This document shows, piece after piece, positions 1-8,940 of a stretch of DNA of 14,620 bases. A model generated the notes under the pieces. It worked only from the letters and a program-made list of their open reading frames with translations, ran no database searches and was not told the DNA's origin. This stretch comes from an uncultured Eubacteriales bacterium (GTDB taxonomy: Bacteria; Bacillota; Clostridia; Christensenellales; CAG-917): the NCBI GenBank assembly GCA_900547975.1, contig URIX01000045.1, positions 1-14,620 on the forward strand, read 5' to 3'. The stretch's first letter is position 1, and each line of letters opens with the position of its first letter. The position numbers and the translations under genes are program-made.

Positions 1-65
1 TCAATCAAAACAGTTTTTTGCTAATTATTTTCGCAAGAACAGTTATCGCTTCTTCTTATGATATA
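1..65 (-). repeat. Remnant copy of the abiEii 3' end (65-bp direct repeat, copy A)
   Basis: Bases 1-65 match 11776-11840 in the same orientation at 64 of 65 positions. The first 55 bases are identical, base 56 differs (t against a), and bases 57-65 match again. On the minus strand copy B encodes the last residues of AbiEii, ending in AKIISKKLF and a TGA stop, and copy A keeps this ending. The mismatch at 56 turns a Tyr codon (TAT) into a stop (TAA), and homology ends at 66, so this is a non-functional fragment. The repeat may continue left of the window. Because it starts exactly at base 1 with a 55-base exact match, a contig end at an assembly branch is also possible. Confidence 0.9.
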
Positions 66-122
66 AACTAAGTTACAAACGACGAATACACCCAAAGCCT
101 TAATAACGCTTGCTTTTTTCAT
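21..122 (-). other. Small or truncated open frame with a membrane-like N-terminus
   Basis: Downstream of malQ the minus strand has ATG at 122-120 and a 33-codon frame ending in TAG at 23-21. The first 18 or so residues (MKKASVIKALGVFVV...) look like a genuine start: two lysines, then a hydrophobic stretch resembling a signal or membrane segment. A weak AAGG lies 7 nt upstream of the ATG. The second half is encoded by the abiEii remnant in a different frame from abiEii. It could therefore be the 5' end of a gene that once followed malQ and was cut by the rearrangement at base 66. A chance frame is equally possible. Apart from the repeat, nothing else was recognised in 66-137, and no convincing terminator for the operon was found there. 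Confidence 0.25.
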
Positions 123-137
123 AACCCGACCTTAAAA

Positions 138-1628
138 TCATTTTTCGCGATGCGACCGAACGTTAAATCTTTTAATCGTCGATATTAACTTTTTCGACGC
201 ATAGTCGGACGGAGCACGCCAAACCCAATTCCCTTGTGCAACGGACGGCGTATTCATTCTGCCTTCTTCGTTTCCAAGCAAAAGCCAGTCCTGCAACGGT
301 ATCACCGCAAGTTCCGCAATTGAATCAAACGCCAGTTTAATCATCTTATATGTCGGGTTTAACCATTTGATGTGCGAACATTCTCTTTTGAATCGTTTTA
401 GCGTATCTCCGTCGAGGTTTTCCGTCCACGTACGAGTACAGTCGGCGTCGTGAGAACCTGTATAAACCACATAATCTTTGTTTGTATATAGCCTCGGCAA
501 ATATTCGCTGTCTTCATCAAAAAACGCAAACTGCAATATTTTCATCCCGGGATATCCGCAATAAGCAATCAACTCGCGCACGTCATCTGTCAAAAAACCA
601 AGATCTTCCGCAATTATTTTTGCATTAGGGACACTTTGATTTATCGCGTCGAAAAGTTTTTCCCCGGGGCCTTTTTCCCAGTGTCCGTTGCGAGCGGTCT
701 GCTCGCCGTACGGTATTGCATAATATCCCGCAAACCCGCGAAAATGGTCTACCCTTACAATGTCAAATAACGACGCACAAATTTTGATGCGCGAACACCA
801 CCACTTGTAGCCGTTCTTCTCCATTTTCGCATAATCGTAAATCGGATTGCCCCACAATTGTCCATCCGGGGAAAATCCGTCGGGAGGACAGCCTGCAACG
901 AATGTCGGATTCAAATTCTCGTCAAGCAGATACTCGTCCGTATTACTCCAAACGTCAACGGAGTCATATGCAACGTAAATCGGCATATCGCCTATAATTT
1001 TTATTCCTTTTGAACGAGCATAATCGCGAACCTTTTTCCATTGCGTAAAAAACTTGAATTGAACGAATCGCCAAAACTCCGTTTGACCTTCAAAATCGCT
1101 TTTTCTCTCGATTGCGTTTTTGTATATTCGATATTCATCCGCCCAAGATGACCAAGGCGCATAATCGTAACTCTCTTTTATTGAGAAGAATAAAGCATAG
1201 TCGTCAAGCCACTGCTTGTTTTTATGACAAAAACGTACATATTCGACCGTTTTCACAAATCTCGAAAAGGCTTTTTTGAGCACGGCAATTCTTGTTAAAA
1301 ACAATCTTCCGTAATCTATGCGCTCGCTTTTGCACTTTTCTCCATCAAGTTCGTCGCTCGTCAACAATCCTTCTTTATACAATTCTTCCAAATCCACAAA
1401 ATACGGATTTCCCGCAAAAGATGACGGCGACTGATACGGGCTGTCGCCGTAGGCAGTCGGATTGAGCGGCAAAACCTGCCAACACTTCGTTGAGGTTTTG
1501 TCCATAAAGTCAATCCAATCATAACACGGCTTGCCAAAAGAGCCTATACCGTACTCGGATGGCAAACTGCTAACTGCCATAAGCAATCCGCTTTTGTGCG
1601 AAAAACCGAATTTTTTATTTACCGCCAT
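138..1628 (-). CDS. malQ: 4-alpha-glucanotransferase (amylomaltase, GH77)
   Basis: This 496-residue protein is a full-length member of the amylomaltase/disproportionating enzyme family (about 500 residues). In the cytoplasm these enzymes transfer maltosyl and longer glucan units between maltodextrins and release glucose. The N-terminus has the family signature SGLLMAVSSLPSEYGIG (13-29), and the acceptor-site stretch PLNPTAYGDSPYQSPSSFAG spans 54-73. The GH77 catalytic triad is visible: nucleophile D294 in RVDHFRG, acid/base E341 in IAEDLG, and D394 in GSHDAD, where HDND is more usual. It has no signal peptide. It is the last gene of the operon, 27 nt after malK. Its GGGAG site 8 nt before ATG 1628 supports this start. 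It would work on the imported maltodextrins together with the GH13 enzyme encoded first in the operon. Confidence 0.95.
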   Translation of the reverse strand: MAVNKKFGFSHKSGLLMAVSSLPSEYGIGSFGKPCYDWIDFMDKTSTKCWQVLPLNPTAYGDSPYQSPSSFAGNPYFVDLEELYKEGLLTSDELDGEKCKSERIDYGRLFLTRIAVLKKAFSRFVKTVEYVRFCHKNKQWLDDYALFFSIKESYDYAPWSSWADEYRIYKNAIERKSDFEGQTEFWRFVQFKFFTQWKKVRDYARSKGIKIIGDMPIYVAYDSVDVWSNTDEYLLDENLNPTFVAGCPPDGFSPDGQLWGNPIYDYAKMEKNGYKWWCSRIKICASLFDIVRVDHFRGFAGYYAIPYGEQTARNGHWEKGPGEKLFDAINQSVPNAKIIAEDLGFLTDDVRELIAYCGYPGMKILQFAFFDEDSEYLPRLYTNKDYVVYTGSHDADCTRTWTENLDGDTLKRFKRECSHIKWLNPTYKMIKLAFDSIAELAVIPLQDWLLLGNEEGRMNTPSVAQGNWVWRAPSDYASKKLISTIKRFNVRSHREK

Positions 1629-1655
1629 ATAACAAACTCCCTATGCCGACTTGCG

Positions 1656-3545
1656 TTATTTCAATCTGATTTGATCCTCGACGTCGAATATAGACATCTT
1701 GTCAACGGGCAATACAACGTCAATGCTTTCTTCATTAAAATCATCCCCGACCTTGGCGTATAATACCGCTCCGTCTCTCTCGCATTTTGCATATCGTTCG
1801 GTATCGTAATCTAAAATCTTTTCGACCGAAAACGGTATGCCGTCCGTCGCAATTTCAACGTCTTGTGGCGAAAATTCAAAACTTAATGCTTTGCCAATGA
1901 TTTTAGTGCCGCCGATTCCGACCAACTTCGACGCAAGTTCTCTTGTGCACTCAAACTTATGTCCCATCGTCTCGAACAAAAATTTCGGGATTGCGGCAGA
2001 CTTAACGATTTCCTTAAACGTTCGCTTGTCTTTATTCCTTTGACGAAGCATTTTCCCGCTTAGTGTATTGAACGCAGGTATTGCCTCGTGAACAATCTTG
2101 TCGTCTGTCGAACAAGCAACTTTTTTCAGGTCGATACCAAGCGTAATCTCTCCGCTCGTTTCTTCGTCAAATAAAGCAAAAATTATCTGACCGCCTGTTT
2201 CGACGTAATGCAAATACTTTCCGTTGACTTCTTCGACCTTTTTCACCGTTCCGACAACGTCGTTTCCTTTTTCGACAGCATCGACAGGAATGATCAACTT
2301 ATAATTTCCGTCTTCCATTGAAAATGCCGACGGCAATTCTATCCTTGACGAACCGATTTCGAACGCATGATTTTTCACGACAACGCTTATGACGGAGCAA
2401 TCGGGAATTCTCGGAATCATATTCGCTTCGGTTTCCGCCTCGAAAACCTGCATGTTTTCAATATCAAACGAGATTTCCGTGACGCTTCCGACTTCGAAGC
2501 GCGTCATTGTCGGCGCTTTTATAACAATTTTGGTCGAGCTTTGCAAGCCGAGTTCTTTGTCAAAGTTCAAATCTCCGAATACTTGGCTTTCGGTTCCCAA
2601 TTCCTCGATGTGCGAAACCTTGATTTTTGCCTTTGCCGTATATTTTTCGGCGTCGATGGAGATATGTTCCGCGCGCAGTCCAAGCACGACTTTTTTTCCG
2701 TGGAACACGTCCGCTTGTTTTGCTTTTGCAAAGAAGTCTTTGGGCAATGCGATTTTTAACGGCGCGTCGGTAGCGACAAACGATATATCGTCGCCTTCGA
2801 CATTGATTTCCGCGTTTATGAAATTCATTTGAGGCGTTCCTATAAAACCTGCGACAAACACGTTTTGAGGATACTTATATAAATTGGTAGGCGTGTCGAT
2901 TTGCTGAACGAATCCGTCTTTCATAACGACTATTCGCGTGCCCATCGTCATTGCTTCGACCTGATCGTGCGTGACGTAAATAAACGTAGTTTGCAGCCTG
3001 TGATGCAGCGCGCTTATTTCGCTTCTCATTGCAGTACGCAATTTTGCATCGAGATTTGACAAAGGTTCGTCAAGCAAGAAAACCTTTGGTTCTCTTACAA
3101 TGGCTCTTCCCAAAGCGACTCTTTGACGCTGTCCGCCACTCATTTCCTTCGGTTTTTTGTCCAGATATTCGGTTATATCCAACGTTTGCGCCGCTTCTCT
3201 GACCTTTTGGTCGATAACCGCTTTCGGCAATTTTCGCAATTTCAGACCGAAAGCCATATTTTCGTACACCGTCATATGCGGATACAGCGCATAGTTTTGA
3301 AACACCATCGCAATATCTCTGTCCTTCGGTTCTACGTCGTTTACAAGCGTATCGCCTATATAGAGTTCGCCGGCAGTGATTTCTTCAAGACCGGCTATCA
3401 TACGAAGCGTGGTGGATTTTCCGCAACCCGACGGCCCGACGAATACAATAAATTCCTTATCTTTTATATCCATCGTGAAGTCGTTTACGGCTTTTGTTCC
3501 GTTGGGATAAACTTTGTATATGTGATTGAGTTTTACGTCTGCCAT
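1656..3545 (-). CDS. malK: Maltodextrin ABC transporter ATP-binding protein with long C-terminal extension
   Basis: This 629-residue ATPase powers the MalFG permease. The nucleotide-binding domain is canonical: Walker A GPSGCGKST (37-45), Q-loop Q83, signature MSGGQRQRV (135-143), Walker B VFLLDEP (155-161) and switch H193. Residues about 240-372 form the usual MalK/UgpC-type regulatory (TOBE/OB) region. Relatives normally end near residue 370; this one continues for about 255 residues. The extension contains at least two stretches that look like further TOBE-like beta segments (about 418-476 and 555-629, the last ending in a MSIFD-type strand), separated by a basic segment (about 498-520, RQRNKDKRTFK). 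I infer a duplicated regulatory region, possibly for binding a sugar or protein partner. The coding frame is continuous with no sign of fusion error. It lies 10 nt after malG, with a GAGGG site that overlaps the malG stop codon. Assignment to maltodextrin rests on neighbours. Confidence 0.92.
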   Translation of the reverse strand: MADVKLNHIYKVYPNGTKAVNDFTMDIKDKEFIVFVGPSGCGKSTTLRMIAGLEEITAGELYIGDTLVNDVEPKDRDIAMVFQNYALYPHMTVYENMAFGLKLRKLPKAVIDQKVREAAQTLDITEYLDKKPKEMSGGQRQRVALGRAIVREPKVFLLDEPLSNLDAKLRTAMRSEISALHHRLQTTFIYVTHDQVEAMTMGTRIVVMKDGFVQQIDTPTNLYKYPQNVFVAGFIGTPQMNFINAEINVEGDDISFVATDAPLKIALPKDFFAKAKQADVFHGKKVVLGLRAEHISIDAEKYTAKAKIKVSHIEELGTESQVFGDLNFDKELGLQSSTKIVIKAPTMTRFEVGSVTEISFDIENMQVFEAETEANMIPRIPDCSVISVVVKNHAFEIGSSRIELPSAFSMEDGNYKLIIPVDAVEKGNDVVGTVKKVEEVNGKYLHYVETGGQIIFALFDEETSGEITLGIDLKKVACSTDDKIVHEAIPAFNTLSGKMLRQRNKDKRTFKEIVKSAAIPKFLFETMGHKFECTRELASKLVGIGGTKIIGKALSFEFSPQDVEIATDGIPFSVEKILDYDTERYAKCERDGAVLYAKVGDDFNEESIDVVLPVDKMSIFDVEDQIRLK

Positions 3546-3555
3546 AATTACCCTC

Positions 3556-4401
3556 TTATTGTTTGACGGCGCCTGCCGACAAACCGTTTATCATATATTT
3601 GATTAAGAAGAAATACAAGATTACAATCGGGACGGCGATAAACACCGCGCCTGCCGAAAATCTTGCGAATTCGGTTTCCGGAAGAGACATAAGTCCGACC
3701 GCCGCCGTCCACATGTTTTTGTCTTTGAGAAGAAGCTTCGGAAGGATAAAATCGCTCCACGGCCACGCAAATTGCGTCAAAAGCGTATATACCAAAATCG
3801 GTTTTGACAGCGGAAGCGTTACGTTAAAAAATATCCTCGCATTGCTTGCTCCGTCGATTCTTGCCGCTTCGTAAATCGAATTCGGAATAGTGTCGAAAAA
3901 GCCTTTTTGCACCAAATAGCCCATCGGAGCACCGCCTGCATATATAAGAGCAAGCCCTATATGACTATTGATGAAATTGAATTGCGTCATAAGCAAATAC
4001 ACGGCAACCATTCCCATAAACGACGGGAACATCCCGAGAATCAGCGCGCCCTTCATCAATGCTTTTCTTCCCTTAAACTGGAAAGACGAGATGACATAAG
4101 CCGTTAAAATAACCAAAACAGTACCCAAAAGGCTACTTATCGTCGCCACAAGCAAAGTGTTTGCAAACCACTTCGGATAGTCGTACATAACGGTGTCCGC
4201 AAACAGCGCCTTAAAAGAATCAAAGGAATATTCCGACGGGAAAAAACCGTTGAAACTATATATGCTTCCGCTTGCCGAAAAGCAACTCAGCACCACCCAT
4301 ATAATAGGAAATACGAAGATGATTGACACCAGCAACACAACGGAGTACGTGAGCAAAACGTTTGTAGTTTTTTTGAGTTTAACACTTGATTTCTTTCTCA
4401 T
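3556..4401 (-). CDS. malG: Maltodextrin ABC transporter permease, MalG type
   Basis: This 281-residue inner-membrane permease is the usual length for MalG-type subunits. It has a basic N-terminus (MRKKSSVKLKK), six predictable hydrophobic segments (roughly 14-40, 80-105, 115-138, 145-165, 198-218 and 247-270), and the cytoplasmic EAA loop EAARIDGASNARIFFNVTLP (178-197), which docks on the ATPase. The C-terminus, GLSAGAVKQ, is the conserved MalG tail. Its ATG overlaps the malF stop as ATGA (4398-4401), so the two are translationally coupled. A GGAGG lies about 10 nt upstream inside malF. Maltodextrin as substrate is inferred from the flanking GH13 and malQ genes; the permease alone shows only a carbohydrate-uptake family 1 system. 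Confidence 0.93.
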   Translation of the reverse strand: MRKKSSVKLKKTTNVLLTYSVVLLVSIIFVFPIIWVVLSCFSASGSIYSFNGFFPSEYSFDSFKALFADTVMYDYPKWFANTLLVATISSLLGTVLVILTAYVISSFQFKGRKALMKGALILGMFPSFMGMVAVYLLMTQFNFINSHIGLALIYAGGAPMGYLVQKGFFDTIPNSIYEAARIDGASNARIFFNVTLPLSKPILVYTLLTQFAWPWSDFILPKLLLKDKNMWTAAVGLMSLPETEFARFSAGAVFIAVPIVILYFFLIKYMINGLSAGAVKQ

Positions 4402-5789
4402 TTGAACGTATCCTCCCTCTTATATGCCGACGAGCGCACGTAAACCAAAAGGCTTATTGCCGAGGTGATGATAAACATAATCAGACTTATCGCCGCGCCT
4501 ATTGAATAATAGTTGTTGTCAATCGACATTCTGTACAGCCAGTTGATAAGCAAATCCGTGTCGCTCGCAAGGAAATATCCGTCGCTAAGGACATCACTCC
4601 TTAAGAAATAGAACACGCCGAAGTTGTTGAAGTTGCCCATAAATTGACTGATGAGAACGGGCGTCGTAGAAAAAAGAACGAACGGAAGCGTAATTTTTCT
4701 AAACTGCATCCACGCACTTGCCCCGTCTATTCTTGCCGCCTCGTACAAATCGTTATTGATATTGGACAATATACCCGATGCAAGCAACATTATCGACGGA
4801 ACGGACAACCATGCGTTTACGAACAAACCTATGCCTCTTGCCATCCACTTGGAATTGATACCCAAAAAGTCGATGATTTTGCCGCCGTTTTGGACGATAA
4901 GTTGATTTATCGGACCGCCGTTACTGAACATATAATGGAATACAAGTAAGGATATAAATCCCGGCACGGCATAGGCAAGCACGGGGAATGCTCTCCACAA
5001 CGCCTTTGGCTTTACGCATTTTTTATTGTACAAAATCGCAAGCCCGAGTCCTAAAAAATAGTTGATAAACGTCGAAAGAAAAGCCCAGAGCAAGTTCCAA
5101 CCGAGTATCTTTCCGAAAGACTGCGACAATTCACCCAAAGCCACGAGTTTTCTGAAGCTGTCAAGGCTCCAATCCACCAATTCGGGCGGCACGATTTTCC
5201 CGCCGTAGTTGGTGAATGCAATCAAAATCATAAAAATTATCGGCAAGACGTTGAATATCATTACGCCCAAAATGGGAATAACGAGTGCCGCCTTGTAAAA
5301 ATTGCGGTTCATCAGCGACGACAAATCGTCTTTGAACGACGAAACTTTTCCTTTGAAAAGCAAGTCTTCTGCTCCGCGATGAGCGTCTTTTATGTTTGCC
5401 ACATAGACGATTATGAGCGCAATAAGAGCAATCCAGGCAAATATGCCCATAAGCAACATAATCACCGAATCGTCACCCTTTATGCCGAGCCACGGATCTG
5501 CTTTTACCGTTCCCAAGGTGAAAAATCCGAACAAGTCCTTTATCCCGCGGAGAGCAAAATAGGTAATGAACCCCACTTCCAACAGAATATATATAAATCC
5601 CTTTATATATTGTCCGTTGACAATTTGCCCGGCTCCCATAAAGAACATCGACGCATACGTCGCCCTGCCCGACGTGGCAAAGAACTCTTTTAAGTTCTTT
5701 CGGGATTGCTTGGCTTTTTCGGAAACGTCCCGACGCTGCTTAGCGGCGTTCTCTTTTAGGTTTTTATATCTTTCTTTCAAACTTGTCAT
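4398..5789 (-). CDS. malF: Maltodextrin ABC transporter permease, MalF type, with N-terminal membrane extension
   Basis: This 463-residue permease is the partner of MalG. The C-terminal part (about 165-455) is the conserved transport domain with the EAA loop EAARIDGASAWMQFRKITLP (350-369). The N-terminus begins with a highly charged, Lys/Arg-rich stretch (1-40). Two to three hydrophobic segments follow (about 45-80 and 108-132), including a GAGQIVNGQYIKG stretch (52-64) of the kind found in small membrane proteins and in several Firmicutes MalF proteins. The periplasmic-type P2 loop of enterobacterial MalF is not present at full size. The start codon is 2 nt after the malE stop, and no Shine-Dalgarno sequence is visible before it. 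Translation probably depends on reinitiation by ribosomes that finish malE. Confidence 0.92.
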   Translation of the reverse strand: MTSLKERYKNLKENAAKQRRDVSEKAKQSRKNLKEFFATSGRATYASMFFMGAGQIVNGQYIKGFIYILLEVGFITYFALRGIKDLFGFFTLGTVKADPWLGIKGDDSVIMLLMGIFAWIALIALIIVYVANIKDAHRGAEDLLFKGKVSSFKDDLSSLMNRNFYKAALVIPILGVMIFNVLPIIFMILIAFTNYGGKIVPPELVDWSLDSFRKLVALGELSQSFGKILGWNLLWAFLSTFINYFLGLGLAILYNKKCVKPKALWRAFPVLAYAVPGFISLLVFHYMFSNGGPINQLIVQNGGKIIDFLGINSKWMARGIGLFVNAWLSVPSIMLLASGILSNINNDLYEAARIDGASAWMQFRKITLPFVLFSTTPVLISQFMGNFNNFGVFYFLRSDVLSDGYFLASDTDLLINWLYRMSIDNNYYSIGAAISLIMFIITSAISLLVYVRSSAYKREDTFK

Positions 5790-5791
5790 AG

Positions 5792-7216
5792 TTATGCAAA
5801 GGTATGAATAGCCTTGTAAATATTCGACGATATTTCTTCGATAACGCTTTGAAGTTTTGCCGTATCGAAGGAACGCTTACCGCATCCGTCGGTTGCGATT
5901 TGTTTGAATCCCGATGAAATCGGCGTCCAGATTTGCTTGACCGCGCTAATGGACGGCATAACTTCCAAAACGCCCGAATCGAGGTTTCTATAGGTGATTT
6001 GAGACGCTAAAGACTCTGTTTGTGCAATTACGTCGCTTCTTGCGGCAACGACGCCGAGCATATCCGCACGAGCTTTCACCATTTCGTAACCAGTTGCGAA
6101 TTCGACAAACTTGACAGCCCAATCACGGTTTTTGGTATAACTGCTCACCGCATATCCGTTCACGCCACCCATGGTTTGTTGCTCGATCCACAGATCACCG
6201 TTTTTGATATCTTGTTGAGTGGTTATATCTCCGTTCTTTGGAAGTTTCGGCAATCCTGTAATAACGAGATTCTCTTTTGCCTTTGCGTCCGCGCTCGCCT
6301 GATCGAGTCCCTCTTTTTGATATTGAAGCGACATCTCTTTCAAGAACTGTGAAGTGATATCCGGAGTGGTTATCGTTGCAAAAATCGTTCCGTTTGCAAG
6401 CATGGGCGCGCGACCGTTTGTAAACGAATCGTCAATACACTTTTCATCCATGACGCCGGCAAGCTCCCACATAATCTTTGCACCCTTCACCGCATTGCCT
6501 TTTGCAATACCTATATCCTTGTCATTGGTGTTGTTGTTGCCAAACACGTATGCGCCGTACGAAAGCAAGAAACCGATATTGAAATATTCGTTTCTCAACT
6601 CGATGGCATAACCGAATTTATTGATGTCCGCTTGGCGAATACCTTTGCTGTATCTGTACATTTCCGTCCAATATTCAACCATATCCGGCACGTCGTTGCC
6701 ATTCTTATCCCATTCGGTTTTCCAGTTGTCGGGAAGCGCGTCTTTGCGATAAAACAGTAACGGTTGTTGAACGTTTACCGGCACTCCGCAATAAACCGTT
6801 TTGCCATCGTAATTGTATTTGAAGGCATCCCATGCGTTTTGCGGGATTTTATCATAGCAATCCATTTGCTCTATATCGAGCGGGATTATATGATGTTTTT
6901 CGACGTACGACATGAGAATATCGTTTGCCTGATACAATACGTCCGGTCCGTGACCGTACGGTCCGTCTTTTTCAAGATCGCTGAACTCGTCCATATTCGC
7001 ATCGACGGCTTTTACTCCTTCGCTTGCATACTTTGCATTGAATGCGTCCAGCAATTCCTTGAGATATCCTTCTTTTTTTGCCGTATCGTTTTCAAGAATA
7101 CGCAACACGACCTCTTTTTTATCTTCGTCATTGTTGCACGCGGCAAAGCAAAATGCTACCGTCGTAAACACCATAACAACGACCAAAAAAATCGTCACGA
7201 GTTTTCCCTTTCTCAT
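5792..7216 (-). CDS. malE: Maltodextrin-binding lipoprotein, MalE type (solute-binding family 1)
   Basis: This 474-residue extracellular binding protein belongs with the MalFGK transporter. It starts with a lipoprotein signal peptide: MRKGK, a hydrophobic core, and a lipobox-like FAAC with the lipidated Cys at 27 (Phe at -3 is a little unusual), followed by an acidic, Asn-rich linker. The mature part has the pattern of family 1 sugar-binding proteins, including a segment near the N-terminus resembling LRILENDTAKKEGYLKELLDAF and aromatic residues suitable for sugar stacking (for example in the YWTEMYRYSKG stretch). The ATG overlaps the stop of the upstream GH13 gene as ATGA (7213-7216), and an AGGAGA site lies 7 nt before it. 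Specificity for maltodextrin is inferred from context; the sequence alone supports a sugar-binding lipoprotein. Confidence 0.9.
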   Translation of the reverse strand: MRKGKLVTIFLVVVMVFTTVAFCFAACNNDEDKKEVVLRILENDTAKKEGYLKELLDAFNAKYASEGVKAVDANMDEFSDLEKDGPYGHGPDVLYQANDILMSYVEKHHIIPLDIEQMDCYDKIPQNAWDAFKYNYDGKTVYCGVPVNVQQPLLFYRKDALPDNWKTEWDKNGNDVPDMVEYWTEMYRYSKGIRQADINKFGYAIELRNEYFNIGFLLSYGAYVFGNNNTNDKDIGIAKGNAVKGAKIMWELAGVMDEKCIDDSFTNGRAPMLANGTIFATITTPDITSQFLKEMSLQYQKEGLDQASADAKAKENLVITGLPKLPKNGDITTQQDIKNGDLWIEQQTMGGVNGYAVSSYTKNRDWAVKFVEFATGYEMVKARADMLGVVAARSDVIAQTESLASQITYRNLDSGVLEVMPSISAVKQIWTPISSGFKQIATDGCGKRSFDTAKLQSVIEEISSNIYKAIHTFA

Positions 7217-8910
7217 AATTTTTCTCCTTCTATAACAAAGGAATCGGCATTGCCGTCCTTATTGTTATTATATTCTATCAACGGCCTTGCGCCAACCCCC
7301 TTTTTTTTGCCTCGACGCACAATCAACCGCAAAACCTGTTCCTCGCTTGCTCGTTCAATAACCAATGCTTCGTTTTGAGAAAAAATCTTTAATTTTCCGC
7401 TCTTTATTGCAGGCTGACGTTTCAAAGCGAGCAATTCTTTGAGCGAGGTTTGAAACCTCTTTATTTCCTCATCTTCCAGTCTTGAAAAATCGAACGTTCT
7501 TCTGCAATCGGGATCATATTCCCCTTCGAGCAATATATCCGTGCCATAGTACAAATTGAAACTTCCCGGCAAAAATATCAGCGTCGCTATTGCACAAAGC
7601 AATCTGTTGCTGTCCTTTTTTATTTGTGTATAAAATCTCGCCGTATCGTGACTATCGAGCAAATTGAACATCATATTGTTTGTGACGTCGCTATATCTCA
7701 TATAAAGCGAATTGAGCTGCCCGGCAAGTTGCTTTCCGTCTATGCTCTCATCAACCCAAAAGTCTATCATGCGCTTTGTGAGCGCATAGTTCATAATGGA
7801 ATCGAACTGATCTCCTCTCAAAAAACTCTCGCTGTTATGCCAGTTTTCTCCAATCAACGCCGCGTTCGATTTCTGAGCTTTTACCGCTTCTCTCGCCTTT
7901 CTCCAAAAGCCGTGCGAAACCTCGTCGGACACGTCAAGACGCCACCCGTCCACATCGCATTCTTTCATCCAATATACCATTACGCCAATAAGATAATTTT
8001 GCACTTCCTTATTGCAACTATTGAGTTTTGGCATATATTCACAATCTCCGAAGCACGCATAATTAGGCGGATTCTGTTCGACTTTTTCACCGTCTATGAC
8101 AAACCAATCGAAGTATTTTGATTTTTTGCCGTATTTAATTACGTCTTTGAACTGCTCAAAATCCCTACTGACGTGGTTAAACACGGCGTCAAGCACGACT
8201 TTCATTCCTTTGTCGTGAGCCTTTTCGACCAGCCTTTTTAAGGATTCTTTGTCGCCGAAAGATTCGTCTATGCAATAAAAATCTATTGTGTCATACTTGT
8301 GGTTCGAGTTGCTTTTGAAAATCGGCGTAAGGTAAAGCGCCGTTGCGCCAAGTCCTTTGATATAGTCCAAATTTTCCGTTATTCCGTCAAGATTGCCTCC
8401 GTAAAACGAAGTCGGAGTGGGCAATTCGTCCCATTTGGCATTGATTTTTGATTTAGCGGTATCCGTTTTGCAAAATCTATCCACAAAGATTTGATAAAAC
8501 ACCGCATTGTTCAGCCATTCGACGTTTTGCATCACGTCATCGTCGTTGATATAAGCAAACTGAAAACTATTAAAATATGCTAAGTTAAAATTGTATGTGC
8601 AAACCAAGCCGTCCTCACAAAAGTAGTACGACTTGTCATTGTTTTCAAAGTAAAATACATACGCAAGCCTTGGATCGTCAAGACAAAGCGTCGTGCCGTA
8701 ATAATCGAATTTCGCATCGCTTGCAATCAGTTCCAATTCTTGTCTAAACTGTTGTTGCGCAATATGATATTTTGTATTATACAAAACGGACAATTTGCAA
8801 ATTTGTTCGCCCTTTGCAAAGCGAATTCTCAACACTATTGTTTTATGGTCCGTTGCGAAGCAATAATTGCTTTCGGGACGATGGTAAATTGCCTGAATGT
8901 TCATTTTCAT
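7213..8910 (-). CDS. Cytoplasmic GH13 alpha-glucosidase/neopullulanase-type enzyme
   Basis: This 565-residue GH13 enzyme would cleave alpha-1,4 (possibly alpha-1,6) links in imported maltodextrins or cyclodextrins. There is no signal peptide. Residues about 1-110 resemble the CBM34-type N-terminal domain of neopullulanase and cyclomaltodextrinase, with YHRPESN near the start. The catalytic barrel follows, with region I DAVFNH (241-246), nucleophile D326 in DGWRLDVSDE, acid/base E355 in GENWH and D422 in LLDSHDT. A small beta domain completes the protein. It is the first gene of the operon and diverges from the LacI-type gene. ATG 8910 is listed; a second ATG at 8904 is equally possible, and neither has a good ribosome binding site. 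The exact activity (neopullulanase, cyclomaltodextrinase or maltogenic amylase) cannot be settled from sequence. Confidence 0.9.
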   Translation of the reverse strand: MKMNIQAIYHRPESNYCFATDHKTIVLRIRFAKGEQICKLSVLYNTKYHIAQQQFRQELELIASDAKFDYYGTTLCLDDPRLAYVFYFENNDKSYYFCEDGLVCTYNFNLAYFNSFQFAYINDDDVMQNVEWLNNAVFYQIFVDRFCKTDTAKSKINAKWDELPTPTSFYGGNLDGITENLDYIKGLGATALYLTPIFKSNSNHKYDTIDFYCIDESFGDKESLKRLVEKAHDKGMKVVLDAVFNHVSRDFEQFKDVIKYGKKSKYFDWFVIDGEKVEQNPPNYACFGDCEYMPKLNSCNKEVQNYLIGVMVYWMKECDVDGWRLDVSDEVSHGFWRKAREAVKAQKSNAALIGENWHNSESFLRGDQFDSIMNYALTKRMIDFWVDESIDGKQLAGQLNSLYMRYSDVTNNMMFNLLDSHDTARFYTQIKKDSNRLLCAIATLIFLPGSFNLYYGTDILLEGEYDPDCRRTFDFSRLEDEEIKRFQTSLKELLALKRQPAIKSGKLKIFSQNEALVIERASEEQVLRLIVRRGKKKGVGARPLIEYNNNKDGNADSFVIEGEKL

Positions 8911-8911
8911 A

Positions 8912-8940
8912 TTGATTTTTTTCTACTAAGATTGTATAAT
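8912..8940 (+). promoter_or_regulatory. Promoter of the lacI-type gene
   Basis: TTGATT (8912-8917) and TATAAT (8935-8940) are separated by exactly 17 nt, a near-consensus housekeeping promoter. Transcription should start near 8946-8948, only 2-4 nt before the ATG at 8950. The transcript would therefore be leaderless or nearly so, in line with the absence of any ribosome binding site. Confidence 0.75.

Noticed and set aside
84..120. Possible terminator hairpin after malQ
   Set aside because: Only a weak 5-bp stem can be drawn, and the T run lies on the plus strand, the wrong direction for the operon.
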